Shown piece by piece: positions 33,083 to 43,100 of a DNA stretch of 59,942 bases. This stretch comes from Avoscillospira sp045652125. Its GTDB lineage: Bacteria > Bacillota > Clostridia > Oscillospirales > Oscillospiraceae. The notes beneath the pieces are model-generated. The model saw only the letters and a list, made by a program, of their open reading frames with translations. It ran no database searches and was not told the DNA's origin. Each line of letters starts with the position of its first letter. Position 1 is the first letter of the stretch. The translations under genes were made by a program, and so were the position numbers. The stretch lies in contig JAZRTT010000041.1 in the NCBI GenBank assembly GCA_045652125.1, positions 1 through 59,942 of the forward strand, given 5' to 3'.

Positions 33083-34090
33083 ATGAAAAATAACACCCTT
33101 CAGAAGAAAGGCCGCTTTGCCGAGCTGCTCCGCAGCCGTGAAGTGAGTCTGCTGCTGGTTCTGGTTCTGCTTTGTGCCTTTATCCAGTTCCGCAACAGCC
33201 AGTTTTTGACCCCCAATGTCATCAACGGCATTTTTAAGAACTATGCTTATACCATGGTCATGTCCTTCGGTATGCTGCTGGTTCTGCTCATTGGCGGCAT
33301 TGATATTTCCGTTGGTGCCACGCTGGCCCTGTCCGGCATGACCGCCTCCATCATGATGAAGGAAGGCATGATCGCCAACCCCCTGCTGGTCTACGGTGTC
33401 AGCATGGCTGTGGGCACCGTCTGTGGTCTGCTGATCGGTCTGGTCATTGCCAAGGGCAAGGTCATTCCCATCATCGCCACCCTGGGCTTCCAATACATCT
33501 ATCGTGGTCTGACCTATGCCATTTCCGATAGCGACTGGGTCGGCACTTCCGAAATGTCCCAGGCCTTCAAAGAGTTTGCTCAGGGCAGCCTGTTTGGGCT
33601 GAACCACCTGATCTGCATCACCATCGTGGTGTTCGTGATCTTCTTCCTGTTCCTCAAGTGGAGCAACTTCGGCCGTTCCATCTACGCCGTCGGCTCCAAC
33701 GCCGATGCCGCCAAGATCTCCGGTATCCGCATCGACCGCATCAAGATCGCTGTCTACACCATCAACGGTGCCATCGCAGGTCTCTGCGGTGCTATGCTGA
33801 CCGGCTATTATGCCACAGCTCAGCCCGATATGGCAACAGCTTCCGAAATGGACGTCATTGCCGCCTGCGTCATCGGCGGTGTCAGCCTGGATGGCGGCCA
33901 GGGCAGTGCCATTGGCGTTCTGCTTGGTGCCATCACCATTGCCGTCATCAGTAAGTCCCTGTCCATGGTGGGTATCAATGCCTTCTGGCAGCAGGCCCTC
34001 AAGGGCGGTATCATCCTTGTGGCTGTGGTCATCAACGTGCTGGTGCAGCGTGCTGCACAGCGCAGAGCCCTGGAAGGGAGGGAGATCTGA
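33083..34090 (+). CDS. Sugar ABC transporter permease 1 (RhaP/RbsC-like)
   Basis: A 335-residue inner-membrane permease of the BPD_transp_2 family with about nine to ten helices. Typical motifs are LVLLIGGIDISVGATLALSG (about 67-86), NGxxIAKxKVIPIIATLG-type segment near 130, and ANxxAAxxSGI-type coupling loop as SNADAAKISGIRIDRIK. Starts 3 bases after the ATPase gene. Confidence 0.93.
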   Translation: MKNNTLQKKGRFAELLRSREVSLLLVLVLLCAFIQFRNSQFLTPNVINGIFKNYAYTMVMSFGMLLVLLIGGIDISVGATLALSGMTASIMMKEGMIANPLLVYGVSMAVGTVCGLLIGLVIAKGKVIPIIATLGFQYIYRGLTYAISDSDWVGTSEMSQAFKEFAQGSLFGLNHLICITIVVFVIFFLFLKWSNFGRSIYAVGSNADAAKISGIRIDRIKIAVYTINGAIAGLCGAMLTGYYATAQPDMATASEMDVIAACVIGGVSLDGGQGSAIGVLLGAITIAVISKSLSMVGINAFWQQALKGGIILVAVVINVLVQRAAQRRALEGREI

Positions 34091-34091
34091 T

Positions 34092-35102
34092 ATGGCAACC
34101 AAATCCGGAAGAACCATCGAATATATCCAGAAGAAAACCTTCAAAGATCTTCTGGTTCGCTGGGAGACCCTCCTTGTCATCATTTTCCTGGCTGTCAATG
34201 TCATGAACATCAGCCTGTCTCCCAACTACCTCAATGCCCGCAACCTGTTCACCAACATCAACAACTTCCTGGTCAAGGGCTTTGTGGCTCTGCCCATGGC
34301 ATATATCCTGCTGCTGGCAGATATCGACCTGTCCGTAGGTTCTACGGTCTGCCTGTCCGCCACGATTCTGGGTATCACCTATAATGCCACCGGCTCCATC
34401 TGGCTGGCCATCGTGGCAGGTCTTGCCGTCGGTACCCTCTGCGGTGCCATCAACGGCTTCATCCTGACCAAGTTTACGGAACTGGCTCCCATGATCGTCA
34501 CTCTGGCCACCATGACCCTCTACCGCGGGATCGCCGAGCGAATCCTGCAGGGTCAGTCTACCAAAGGCATGCGGAATGTGGAATGGTTCGGCAAGCTCTA
34601 TGATGCCCGTATCGGCCCTGTACCTGTCATGTTCATCGTGTTCTGCGTGCTGGCTATCATCTTCGGCCTGGTCATGCATAAGACGGTCTTTGGCCGTCAG
34701 ATGTATGCCATCGGTGCTAACAAGAAAGCTGCTGCCTATGCCGGCATCAAGGTGCAGAAGATCCGCATGATCGTCTTTACCCTCACCGGTCTTATCTGCG
34801 GCATGGCTGCCATGTTCTACTGCTCCTGGATGGGCGCAGTCAAGAGCAACATTGCCGAAGGCTACGAATTGGAAGCCATTTCCATGTGCGTTCTGGGCGG
34901 CATCTCCACTGCCGGCGGCAAGGGCAACTTCCCCGGCGCCATCATCTCCATCTTCATCATCGGTCTGCTGCGCTACGGTCTGGGCCTCATCAACCTGAAC
35001 CCTCAGATCATCCGTATCATCATCGGTGCGCTGCTGATTTTGGTGGTCATGTTCCCCAACATCCGCCAGTCCATCTCTGACAGCCGTAAGAAGAAACTGT
35101 AA
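34092..35102 (+). CDS. Sugar ABC transporter permease 2 (RhaQ/RbsC-like)
   Basis: A 336-residue permease paralogous to the preceding gene, forming the heterodimeric channel. Motifs: YILLLADIDLSVGSTVCLS, ANKKAAAYAGIKVQKIR (coupling loop) and VLGGISTAGGKGNFPGAI. The start is the ATG at 34092 behind GGGAGGGAGATC, one base after the first permease stop; a longer in-frame reading into the upstream gene is a shadow. Confidence 0.93.
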   Translation: MATKSGRTIEYIQKKTFKDLLVRWETLLVIIFLAVNVMNISLSPNYLNARNLFTNINNFLVKGFVALPMAYILLLADIDLSVGSTVCLSATILGITYNATGSIWLAIVAGLAVGTLCGAINGFILTKFTELAPMIVTLATMTLYRGIAERILQGQSTKGMRNVEWFGKLYDARIGPVPVMFIVFCVLAIIFGLVMHKTVFGRQMYAIGANKKAAAYAGIKVQKIRMIVFTLTGLICGMAAMFYCSWMGAVKSNIAEGYELEAISMCVLGGISTAGGKGNFPGAIISIFIIGLLRYGLGLINLNPQIIRIIIGALLILVVMFPNIRQSISDSRKKKL

Positions 35103-35159
35103 TTGGTATGTACGCAAAAGCGTTCATATAAAAAACAAAACCGAAAGGAAGAAACAACT

Positions 35160-36236
35160 ATGAAGAAACTGCTTGCTCTGCTGCTTGCTCTGGTTATGGT
35201 CTTCTCTCTGGCCGCTTGCGCCGAGAAGGCTCCCGTCGAGGAAGCACCCGTCGAAGAAGCTCCTGTTGAAGAAGCTCCTGTCGAAGAAGCACCTGCTGAA
35301 CTGACTTTCGCCATCGTGCCCAAGTCCGCCGGCAACCCCTACAACGAAAGAGAAGCTTCCGGCTTTGAAGAAGCCTGTGCTGCTCTGGGCGTGAAGTCCA
35401 TCGTTTCCTACCCCGAAGACACCTCTGCTGAGGCTCAGATCAACGTCATCAACAACCTGATTGCTCAGGGTGTCAACGCCATTGCTGTTGCTGCCAACGA
35501 TGCAGAAGCTCTGGAGTCCACTCTGAATGCTGCTAAGGATGCCGGTATCGTCGTTGTCTCCCTGGACTCCGATGCTAAGGGCTCCCAGCTGTTCATCAAC
35601 CAGGCCGGTGTCAAGGAAGTCGCTCAGGTTCTGGTCGACTCCGTCTATGACATGTCCGGCGGCGCCGGCGAATTCGCCGTCCTGTCCGCTTCCTCCACTG
35701 CTACCAACCAGAACTCCTGGATTGCTGCTATGGAGCAGATCATCGCTGCCGATGAGAAGTATGCTGATCTGGTTTGGGTCGAGACTGTCTATGGTGACGA
35801 CGAGTCCCAGAAGTCCGTTGACATGACCGAATCCCTCATGACCAACTATCCCGACCTGAAGGTCATCTGCTGCCCCACCACCGTTGGTGTTCTGGCTTGC
35901 GCACAGACTGTCCAGACTGCCGGTTCCGCCATCAAGGTTGCCGGTCTGGGTCTGCCCTCTGAAATGAACGGCTACGTCGGCGAAGAGCTGCCCTGCCCCT
36001 ACATGTATCTGTGGAACCCCATTGACGTGGGCGCTACCGCTGCATACGCCATCCAGTGCATCATCGACGGCGCTACCACCGGCACCGTTGGTGAGTCCTT
36101 CACCGCTGCTACCGGCAACACCTACGAAGTCATCGAAGGTGACGAGTCCGTCGGTGTTTACTCCACTCAGATCATTGTTGGCCCTCCCTACGAGTTCACC
36201 GCTGACAACATCGCCGAGTGGGCTACCGTCTATTAA
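35160..36236 (+). CDS. Sugar-binding lipoprotein (RhaS/RbsB-like)
   Basis: A 358-residue solute-binding protein of the periplasmic-binding-protein type 1 class. Signal peptide MKKLLALLLALVMVFSLAAC ends in a lipobox with Cys20 for lipid anchoring. Next comes a repeated APVEE linker (residues 24-47; four 15-base units at 35229-35288) and then the sugar-binding domain from FAIVPKSAGNPYNEREASGFEEA. It delivers sugar to the two permeases. Codon choice here is strongly biased to C-ending codons and GAA/GCT, suggesting high expression. A GC-rich hairpin (36272-36301) follows. Confidence 0.93.
   Translation: MKKLLALLLALVMVFSLAACAEKAPVEEAPVEEAPVEEAPVEEAPAELTFAIVPKSAGNPYNEREASGFEEACAALGVKSIVSYPEDTSAEAQINVINNLIAQGVNAIAVAANDAEALESTLNAAKDAGIVVVSLDSDAKGSQLFINQAGVKEVAQVLVDSVYDMSGGAGEFAVLSASSTATNQNSWIAAMEQIIAADEKYADLVWVETVYGDDESQKSVDMTESLMTNYPDLKVICCPTTVGVLACAQTVQTAGSAIKVAGLGLPSEMNGYVGEELPCPYMYLWNPIDVGATAAYAIQCIIDGATTGTVGESFTAATGNTYEVIEGDESVGVYSTQIIVGPPYEFTADNIAEWATVY
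35229..35300 (+). repeat. 15-base tandem repeat coding for an APVEE linker
   Basis: Four full units (GCTCCCGTCGAGGAA and three variants) and a 12-base partial. Units differ only at synonymous third positions until the last, which is typical of an expanding and drifting coding repeat. The tether spaces the sugar-binding domain from the membrane. Confidence 0.85.
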
Positions 36237-36271
36237 TTCTGTTTCAAAATACAGTTTTTAATAGCCTTTTG

Positions 36272-36301
36272 GGGGTCGGGCAGGTACGCCTGCCCGACCC
36301 C
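36272..36301 (+). terminator. GC-rich hairpin between the binding protein and rhaM
   Basis: A perfect 13-base stem (GGGGTCGGGCAGG and complement) with loop TACG. No T-run follows directly (CTTTCCATC, then T6 eight bases on). It may be a leaky terminator or a 3' mRNA stabiliser that keeps the binding protein more abundant than the downstream enzymes, a common arrangement in ABC operons. Confidence 0.7.
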
Positions 36302-36379
36302 TTTCCATCTTTTTTGTTTTTTGCGGAGAGGTTTTGGGGACTTGTCCGGAGAAAATACATAAACGAGAGGAGCACCCTT

Positions 36380-36691
36380 ATGATCAAAGGTTTTAAGATG
36401 AAACTCCATCCCGGCCAGGAGGCCGAATATGAACGCCGGCATAATCTTCTGTGGCCGGAGATGAAAGACATGATTCACGACCATGGAGGAAAGAACTACA
36501 CCATCTTTCTGGATAAAGAGACCCTGACCCTGTTCGGCTATATTGAAATTGAAGATCCTGATTTGTGGGCCAAAGGTTCCGACACCCCCATCAACCGTAA
36601 ATGGTGGGACTTCATGGCTGATATCATGGACACCAACCCCGACAACAGCCCTGTCTGCATCGATCTGCAGAACGTATTCCATCTGGATTGA
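36380..36691 (+). CDS. rhaM: L-rhamnose mutarotase
   Basis: A 103-residue enzyme that interconverts the alpha and beta anomers of L-rhamnose. It follows E. coli RhaM block by block: YERRHNLLWPEM (catalytic His near residue 21), YTIFLDKETLTLFGYIEIE, KWWDFMADIM and NPDNSPVCIDLQNVFHLD. Start ATG with GAGAGGAG. This is the strongest clue that the operon handles L-rhamnose or a close 6-deoxy sugar such as L-fucose or L-lyxose. Confidence 0.92.
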   Translation: MIKGFKMKLHPGQEAEYERRHNLLWPEMKDMIHDHGGKNYTIFLDKETLTLFGYIEIEDPDLWAKGSDTPINRKWWDFMADIMDTNPDNSPVCIDLQNVFHLD

Positions 36692-36705
36692 CAGGAGAAA
36701 TGATT

Positions 36706-38205
36706 ATGGAAAGAAAACCGAATCTGAAACCTCGCATCGGCCTTTACACTATGGGGCTTCGTACTTACTGGGCTCAGTTCCCCGGTTTGGAAAGCAGAAT
36801 GCGGCTTTATGGCAAGTTTATTGCTGAAAAACTGGAAACCATGGGTGCAGAAGTGATCCGTTATGATTTGGTGGACACGGAGGACGCCGGTCGTGCCGCC
36901 GGTGAATTTTTCCAGCAGAACAATGTGGATTTGATTTTCGCCCACGCCGGCACCTATGTAAACAGTTCTTGCGTTCTGCCTGTGCATCAGGTGTGTTCTG
37001 CACCTGTTGTGGTACTGAACCTCCAGCCTACCGCCCGGATCAATTATGCCAAAACCACCACCGGTGAGTGGCTGGCTCACTGCGGAGCCTGCCCGGTCCC
37101 TGAGATCGTCAATGCTCTGCACCGGGCACAGATCCCCTGTGAAGTGATCAACGGTCTGCTGGGCATGTCCTCTACCCCGGAGCTTTCTCTCACAGATGAA
37201 AATACAGCTTCCCGACCGGAAAGCAAGCGGGCATGGCATGAAATTGATCAGTGGGTGCAGGCTGCTATGGTCAAGCGCAATCTGCGTTACAGCAGATTTG
37301 GGTTCCTTGGCAACACCTATAACGGCATGTTGGACATGTACTCCGATTTCACAATGTTCCAGGGGCAGACCGGTGCCCAGCTTCAGGTCTTGGAAATGTG
37401 TGATCTGAACCGGGCATTTGACTCCGTTACGGAAGAGGAGATTCATGCCAAACGGGCAGAAATCGCTGATTTTTTCCGTATCAGCGAAACAGATGCCGCC
37501 GATCCTCTGGCACAAAAGCCCACAGAGGAACAGCTCAACTGGTCTGCCAAGGTAGCTGTGGCACAGGAAAAAATGGTCAAGGAATTTGGCTTGAGTGCCT
37601 TAACTTACTATTATCACGGAGCCCCCGGCGGTCATTATGAGTCTCTGCAGGGTGGTTTTATCGTGGGTCATTCCCTGCTCACCGCCGCCGGTGTCCCCTG
37701 CTCCGGCGAAGGTGACCTGAAAACCTGTCTTGCCATGAAGATCTGTGATCTGCTGGGCGTTGGCGGCAGTTTTTGTGAGATCGTTGTGACAGATTATGAG
37801 GACGGCACGATTCTTTTGGGCCATGACGGTCCTTTCCATCTTGCAATTGCCAAAGAAAAGCCCATTCTCCGCGGCATGGGGCTGTATCACGGAAAGCAGG
37901 GCACCGGTGTTTCGGTGGAAGCGAAAGTCCGTACCGGTCCCATCACCAACCTGAACTGCACCCAGACCGCCGATGGAAAGCTGAAATTTATTATTACGGA
38001 AGCTGAGTCCACCGATGGCACCATTATGACCATTGGCAATACCCAGACCCCTGTTCGTTTCAACAAATCGCCTGACGAATATATGGACGAATGGTTCCGG
38101 GAGCTGCCCACCCATCATTTTGCCATGAGCGTCGGTCACAATGGCGCCCAGTTGGTAAAAGTTGCAAAGATTCTGAATATCCCCTATGTGGAACTGAATC
38201 GATAA
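36706..38205 (+). CDS. L-fucose/L-arabinose isomerase-like sugar isomerase
   Basis: A 499-residue protein of the FucI/AraA-like superfamily, which isomerises aldoses to ketoses with a divalent metal. Visible: IGLYTMGLRTYWAQFPGL at the start, VDLIFAHAGTYV and NLQPTARINY in the N-terminal half, RFGFLGNTYNGMLDMYSDFT in the middle domain, and a C-terminal beta-barrel with MSVGHNGAQLVKVAKIL. It is neither a RhaA- nor a RhaI-type rhamnose isomerase. Placed 14 bases after rhaM with AGGAGAA, it probably supplies the isomerase step for the same sugar. No kinase or aldolase for the pathway is present here. Confidence 0.82.
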   Translation: MERKPNLKPRIGLYTMGLRTYWAQFPGLESRMRLYGKFIAEKLETMGAEVIRYDLVDTEDAGRAAGEFFQQNNVDLIFAHAGTYVNSSCVLPVHQVCSAPVVVLNLQPTARINYAKTTTGEWLAHCGACPVPEIVNALHRAQIPCEVINGLLGMSSTPELSLTDENTASRPESKRAWHEIDQWVQAAMVKRNLRYSRFGFLGNTYNGMLDMYSDFTMFQGQTGAQLQVLEMCDLNRAFDSVTEEEIHAKRAEIADFFRISETDAADPLAQKPTEEQLNWSAKVAVAQEKMVKEFGLSALTYYYHGAPGGHYESLQGGFIVGHSLLTAAGVPCSGEGDLKTCLAMKICDLLGVGGSFCEIVVTDYEDGTILLGHDGPFHLAIAKEKPILRGMGLYHGKQGTGVSVEAKVRTGPITNLNCTQTADGKLKFIITEAESTDGTIMTIGNTQTPVRFNKSPDEYMDEWFRELPTHHFAMSVGHNGAQLVKVAKILNIPYVELNR

Positions 38206-38590
38206 TTCCGCAAAAAAGCACCTGTTTTTGGATCGCAACCACTTTCGCAAAAGGAACCGGAAGGCTGTCTGACAGAAATAGAAAACAGTCACATCGTAGG
38301 GTATGCCCGGTTCATCGAAGCCGAAAAACCATATCCAACGGTGATTGATTGCACCATAAATTGCAGCTTTTTTCGGGTATCAATTTCCCTGAGATAAGAT
38401 TTTTGAATCTTTGGTGTTCGTTTTAAGCGGTTTCCTTTTGACATAACAATCCCCCCTGATGCAGGATTTTCATCCTGCATCAGGGGGGATTGTATCTGTT
38501 ATCCGGTTTTTTCGGTTTGGCTCAAAACGATGTAAAGCCCCGATTTTTGTTGCTGCGTTGAATGTTCTATCAAGCGACACTTGTTGTTTT
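38206..38590. other. Gene-poor gap between the convergent isomerase and guaB genes
   Basis: 385 bases without a supported gene. The only strong structure is the 48-base palindrome at 38446-38493. A 51-codon minus-strand reading frame (38444-38289) begins after a GGGGGG stretch but has no recognisable relative or promoter. No T-rich terminator is visible for either flanking gene. Confidence 0.5.
38446..38493. repeat. Perfect 22-base inverted repeat with TTTC loop
   Basis: ACAATCCCCCCTGATGCAGGAT and its exact complement around TTTC. No T-run follows on either strand, so it differs from the intrinsic terminators elsewhere in the window. It could stop convergent transcription or be the terminal hairpin or remnant of a small mobile element. 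Confidence 0.85.
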
Positions 38591-40093
38591 TTACTTTCTG
38601 TCGCTGGTGGAGCGCAGGGTCACATCATGATAGCCGCCTTCCACGATCGATGTGGCAGAGACCAGCGTGATTTTGGCATCCCGCTGCAGATCGGGAATGG
38701 TGATCACACCGCAATTGCACATAGTGGACTTCACTTTATACAGAGATTTTTCCACATTGTCATGGAGAGAGCCTGCATAAGTCACATAGGAATCCACGCC
38801 TTCTTCAAAACTCAGACCGGTCTTTCCGCCCAGATCGTACCGCTGCCAGTTCCGGGCACGGTTGGAGCCTTCACCCCAGTATTCCTTCACATAACTGCCG
38901 TTGATCATGAGTTTCTGGGTGGGAGACTCGTCGAACCGGGCGAAATAGCGGCCCAGCATCATGAAATCGGAACCCATGGCCAAAGCCAGTGTCATATGGT
39001 AGTCATGAACGATACCGCCATCGGAGCAAATGGGGATATAAATTCCGGTTTCTTTGAAGTATTCCTCACGCGCCTGTGCTACTTCGATGACTGCCGTCGC
39101 CTGACCGCGGCCGTTGCCCTTCTGTTCCCGGGTGATGCAGATCGAGCCGCCGCCGATACCAATTTTTACAAAGTCCGCACCGGCCCTTGCCAGACACAGG
39201 AAGCCTTCTCTGTCGACCACGTTACCTGCACCTACTTTGACCGTATCGCCATAGGTGTCACGAATCCACTTCAGCGCCTTCTCCTGCCAGCAGGAATAGC
39301 CCTCGGAGGAATCCAGACACAGGACATCTGCACCGGCCTCCACCAGAGCAGGCACACGCTGGGCATAGTCTCTGGTATTGATACCGGCACCCACCATGTA
39401 ACGCTTCTGGCTGTCCAGCAGTTCCAGAGGGTTATCCTTGTGGCTGTCATAGTCCTTACGGAAGACGAAATACTTCAGATGATCGTTCTTGTCCACAATG
39501 GGCAGAGAATTGACCTTATGATCCCAGATGATGTCATTGGCCTGCTTCAGCGTGGTATCCTCGGAGCCAACGATGAGCTTTTCTCTGGGGGTCATGAACT
39601 CGGAGACCTTTTCCTCGCCGGTCATACGGCTGACTCGGTAATCCCGGCTGGTAACGATGCCCAACAGCTTGCCGGTAGCAGTGCCGTCGTCGGTGACAGG
39701 CATGGTGGAAAAGCCCTTTTGTGCCTTCAGCGCCAGCACGTCATTGAGGGTCATGTCCGGCTTCAAATTGGCAGCGGAGACCACGAAGCCTGCCTTATGG
39801 TTCTTGACCCGTGCCACCATGGCAGCCTCGGATTCAATGGACTGAGAACCGAAAATGAAGCTGAGACCGCCCTCTTTTGCCAGAGCCACAGCCAGTTTAT
39901 CATCGGATACTGCCTGCATAATGGCGGAAACCATGGGAATGTTCAGCATAATGGGGCTTTCCTCGCCCTTTTTGAACTTCACCAGAGGGGTCCGCAGGCT
40001 GACATTGGCGGGAATACACTCTTCAGAGGTGTAACCCGGCACCAGAAGGTACTCACTGAAAGTATGGGACGGCTCGGAATAGTAATGTGCCAT
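38591..40093 (-). CDS. guaB: IMP dehydrogenase
   Basis: Oxidises IMP to XMP with NAD+, the first committed GMP step. The 500 residues form a TIM barrel with an inserted CBS pair (about 105-225; GFSTMPVTDD, NSLPIVDKND). The catalytic loop is GIGGGSICITREQKG with the cysteine nucleophile, followed by CSDGGIVHDYHMTLALAMGSDFMMLGRYFA and the mobile flap NWQRYDLGGKTG. The start is ATG at 40093 because AGGAGG is 8 bases away; the ATG at 40099 is too close. It lies 19 bases after purL, so it is the last gene of the purine operon. Confidence 0.94.
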   Translation of the reverse strand: MAHYYSEPSHTFSEYLLVPGYTSEECIPANVSLRTPLVKFKKGEESPIMLNIPMVSAIMQAVSDDKLAVALAKEGGLSFIFGSQSIESEAAMVARVKNHKAGFVVSAANLKPDMTLNDVLALKAQKGFSTMPVTDDGTATGKLLGIVTSRDYRVSRMTGEEKVSEFMTPREKLIVGSEDTTLKQANDIIWDHKVNSLPIVDKNDHLKYFVFRKDYDSHKDNPLELLDSQKRYMVGAGINTRDYAQRVPALVEAGADVLCLDSSEGYSCWQEKALKWIRDTYGDTVKVGAGNVVDREGFLCLARAGADFVKIGIGGGSICITREQKGNGRGQATAVIEVAQAREEYFKETGIYIPICSDGGIVHDYHMTLALAMGSDFMMLGRYFARFDESPTQKLMINGSYVKEYWGEGSNRARNWQRYDLGGKTGLSFEEGVDSYVTYAGSLHDNVEKSLYKVKSTMCNCGVITIPDLQRDAKITLVSATSIVEGGYHDVTLRSTSDRK

Positions 40094-40112
40094 GATCATT
40101 TCCTCCTAAGAA

Positions 40113-43100
40113 TTACTTGAAATATTTGACTGCGCTGCGGAACATACCCATCTCAAACTCACCGGGGATATTCTTGTACAGATACCTGCCGATACGTTCC
40201 GAGTGACCCATCTTACCCAACACTCTTCCATCCGGAGAGGTAATACCCTCGATGGCATAGAGGGAGCCATTGGGGTTGAAAGCCGTATCCATCGTGGGCG
40301 CACCGCTGAGATCCACATACTGCGTGGCGATCTGGCCGTTTTCTGCCAGCTTGCAGATGACTTCTTCCGGTGCTATGAAGCGGCCTTCGCCATGGGAAAT
40401 GGGAACGGAATAGATCTGACCCACTTGGGTCTCTGCCAGCCAAGGAGACTTGTTGGTACAAATACGGGTCCGAACAATGCTTGATTGGTGGCGACCGATG
40501 GTATTATAGGTCAAGGTGGGGCAGTTTTCATCGGCATCAACGATCTTACCAAAGGGCACCAGACCCAGCTTGATCAATGCCTGGAAGCCGTTGCAGATAC
40601 CGGCCATGAGACCGTCTCTTTGTTCCAACAAGGCTGTGACCTGCTCCCGAACCACAGGTGAACGGAAGAACGAGGTGATGAACTTACCGGATCCGTCCGG
40701 CTCATCGCCGCCGGAAAAGCCGCCGGGAATGACGATCATTTGGCTTCGGGCAATGGCCTGTGCAAACCTTTCTGCACTTTCGGAAACCTGTGAAGCAGTA
40801 AGATTCCGAATGACCAGAATTTCCGCATCACCGCCGGCCGCCAGAACAGCACGGGCCGTATCATACTCACAGTTCGTACCGGGGAATACGGGAATTAGTG
40901 CTTTGGGCTTTGCACACCTGACAGCAGGTGCTGCAGTACAGCCTTCGGTGTAAGAGAACGTTTTCAGCTTGCTCTTCGCCGGAGCTTTGGTGGCGTAGAC
41001 CTTTTCCAGCACACTATCGTTGAGGTCCAGCAGTTCTTCGATGGAAACGGTCTCGCCGAAAGTGATGTTGCCATCATCGGTGGTATATCCCAGAAGCTTG
41101 GCACAATCCACATCTTCTGTCAGCTCTGCCACGATCATGCCGGGCGTCACGCTGTTGGTTATGGCTCCCAATGCTTTGAAGCCTACGCCGTTGCCGAAGG
41201 ACATCTTCATAACAGCCTCGGCTACGCCGCCGGCTTCCACCGCCCATGCAGCCTTGACTTTGCCGGCCTGCGCCAGCTTGTGGAAGTCTTTCCAAGCCTT
41301 TTTGTGGCCTTCATAGTCGGTCAACTTCTCTGTACCGAACAGGCAGACAGGGTGACCTGCTTCCTTAAATTCTGTGGAAAGGACTTCCCCTGCCTTGACA
41401 GGTGCAATGGCGAAGGAAATGAGGGTAGGCGGCACATCCATGTCCATGAAAGAGCCGGACATGGAGTCCTTGCCGCCGATGGCGGCAGCTTCCAGACCAA
41501 GCTGGGCTTCCAAAGCACCAAGGAGCGCCATGAACGGCTTGCCCCAACGGGTCGGCTCCTGGCGAAGCTTCTCAAAGAATTCCTGCAAGGTCAGATAGGT
41601 TTTTTGATAGTCAGCACCGGCTGCCACGATCTTGGCCACAGAGCTGATAATACCGGCCTGTGCGCCGGTATAGGGATCGGCAGTCATCCAGTCGGGATCG
41701 CAGCCCCAAGCCATGATGCTGGCCTGATCGGTAGACTGCCCGGGTTCTACGGGGAACAATGCCGCCATAGCCTGTGCCGGCGTCCGCTGAGTCTTGCCGC
41801 CGAAGGGCATCAGCACAGAGCCTGCACCGATGGAACCGTCAAACCGCTCCACCAGCCCGCGGCGGCTGGCAAATTTCAAATCGGAAGCAATTTCCCGAAG
41901 AGTTTTATCTGTGCAGACACATTCCGTTTTACCGGCAGCAGCTGTAACTTTGGCAGTCTTGACGGCACCGTTGGTGTTCAGGAATTCCCGGCTCAGATCC
42001 GCAATGGTTTTTCCCTGCCAAGTCATGACCATTCTGGGGCTTTCCGTGACTACAGCCACTTTATAGGCTTCCAGATTCTCTTTTTCGGCTGCAGCAATAA
42101 ATGCATCCGCATCGGCAGGATCCACTACCACCGCCATACGTTCCTGACTTTCGGAGATAGCCAGTTCCGTACCGTCCAGACCGTCATACTTTTTGCGGAC
42201 AGCGTCCAAATCAATGGTCAGACCGTCAGCCAGTTCGCCGATGGCAACAGACACACCGCCGGCACCAAAGTCGTTGCACCGCTTAATGAGACGAGTCACA
42301 GCCCCGTCACGGAACAACCGCTGGATCTTTCGCTCCTCGGGGGCATTGCCCTTCTGGACCTCGGATGCCATAGTGGTCAGGGATTTCATATTGTGGCTCT
42401 TGGAGGATCCGGTGGCACCGCCAATACCGTCACGGCCAGTACGTCCGCCCAGCAGAATGACCACATCGCCTGCCGCGGGAACTTCCCGGCGGACATGATC
42501 GGCAGGGGCAGCACCCACCACGGCGCCGCATTCCAGCCGTTTCGCGATATAGCCATCGTGATAAAGCTCTGCCACATGGCCGGTCGCCAGACCGATCTGG
42601 TTGCCGTAGGAAGAATAGCCTGCGGCGGCGGTAGTTGCCAGCTTTTTCTGAGGCAGCTTGCCGGCGGTGGTATCTGCAAACGACACACGAGGATCACCGC
42701 CGCCGGTGACGCGCATGGCCTGATGGACATAGACGCGGCCAGACAAGGGATCACGGATACAGCCGCCAATACAGGTAGCTGCACCGCCAAAAGGCTCGAT
42801 CTCTGTTGGATGGTTGTGTGTTTCATTTTTGAACATCAGAAGCCAATCCTGCTCCTTGCCGTCCACTTGGGCAGGGACATGGATAGAGCAGGCATTGATT
42901 TCCTCGGATTCGTCCAGTTCCGGCAGCTTGCCCCGCTTTTTCAGCACCTTTGTGCCGATGGTCGCCAGATCCATCAAGGTCTGGGGCCGCTTGGAAGCCT
43001 TTTCTTCGCCGTAGACCTCCACACGGGCGGCCAGATACTTCTCGTAAGAAGCCTTCACCGCTTCATCTTCGATCTGTACATCCTTAAGATGGGTGGAGAA

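Noticed and set aside
31484..34225. A 913-codon open frame on the minus strand across the sugar ABC genes
   Set aside because: It is antisense to three clear transporter genes with conserved motifs; the open frame follows from their codon bias. Its translation is rich in His, Gln and Gly with no family resemblance.
35229..35300. Short tandem repeats as a CRISPR array
   Set aside because: Units are 15 bases, contiguous, in frame and code for APVEE; there are no spacers.
38289..38444. A 51-codon minus-strand frame (MSKGNRLKRTPKIQ...) near the 22-base palindrome
   Set aside because: It has a G-rich stretch before the ATG but no promoter, no family resemblance and no terminator. Kept only as part of the palindrome finding.
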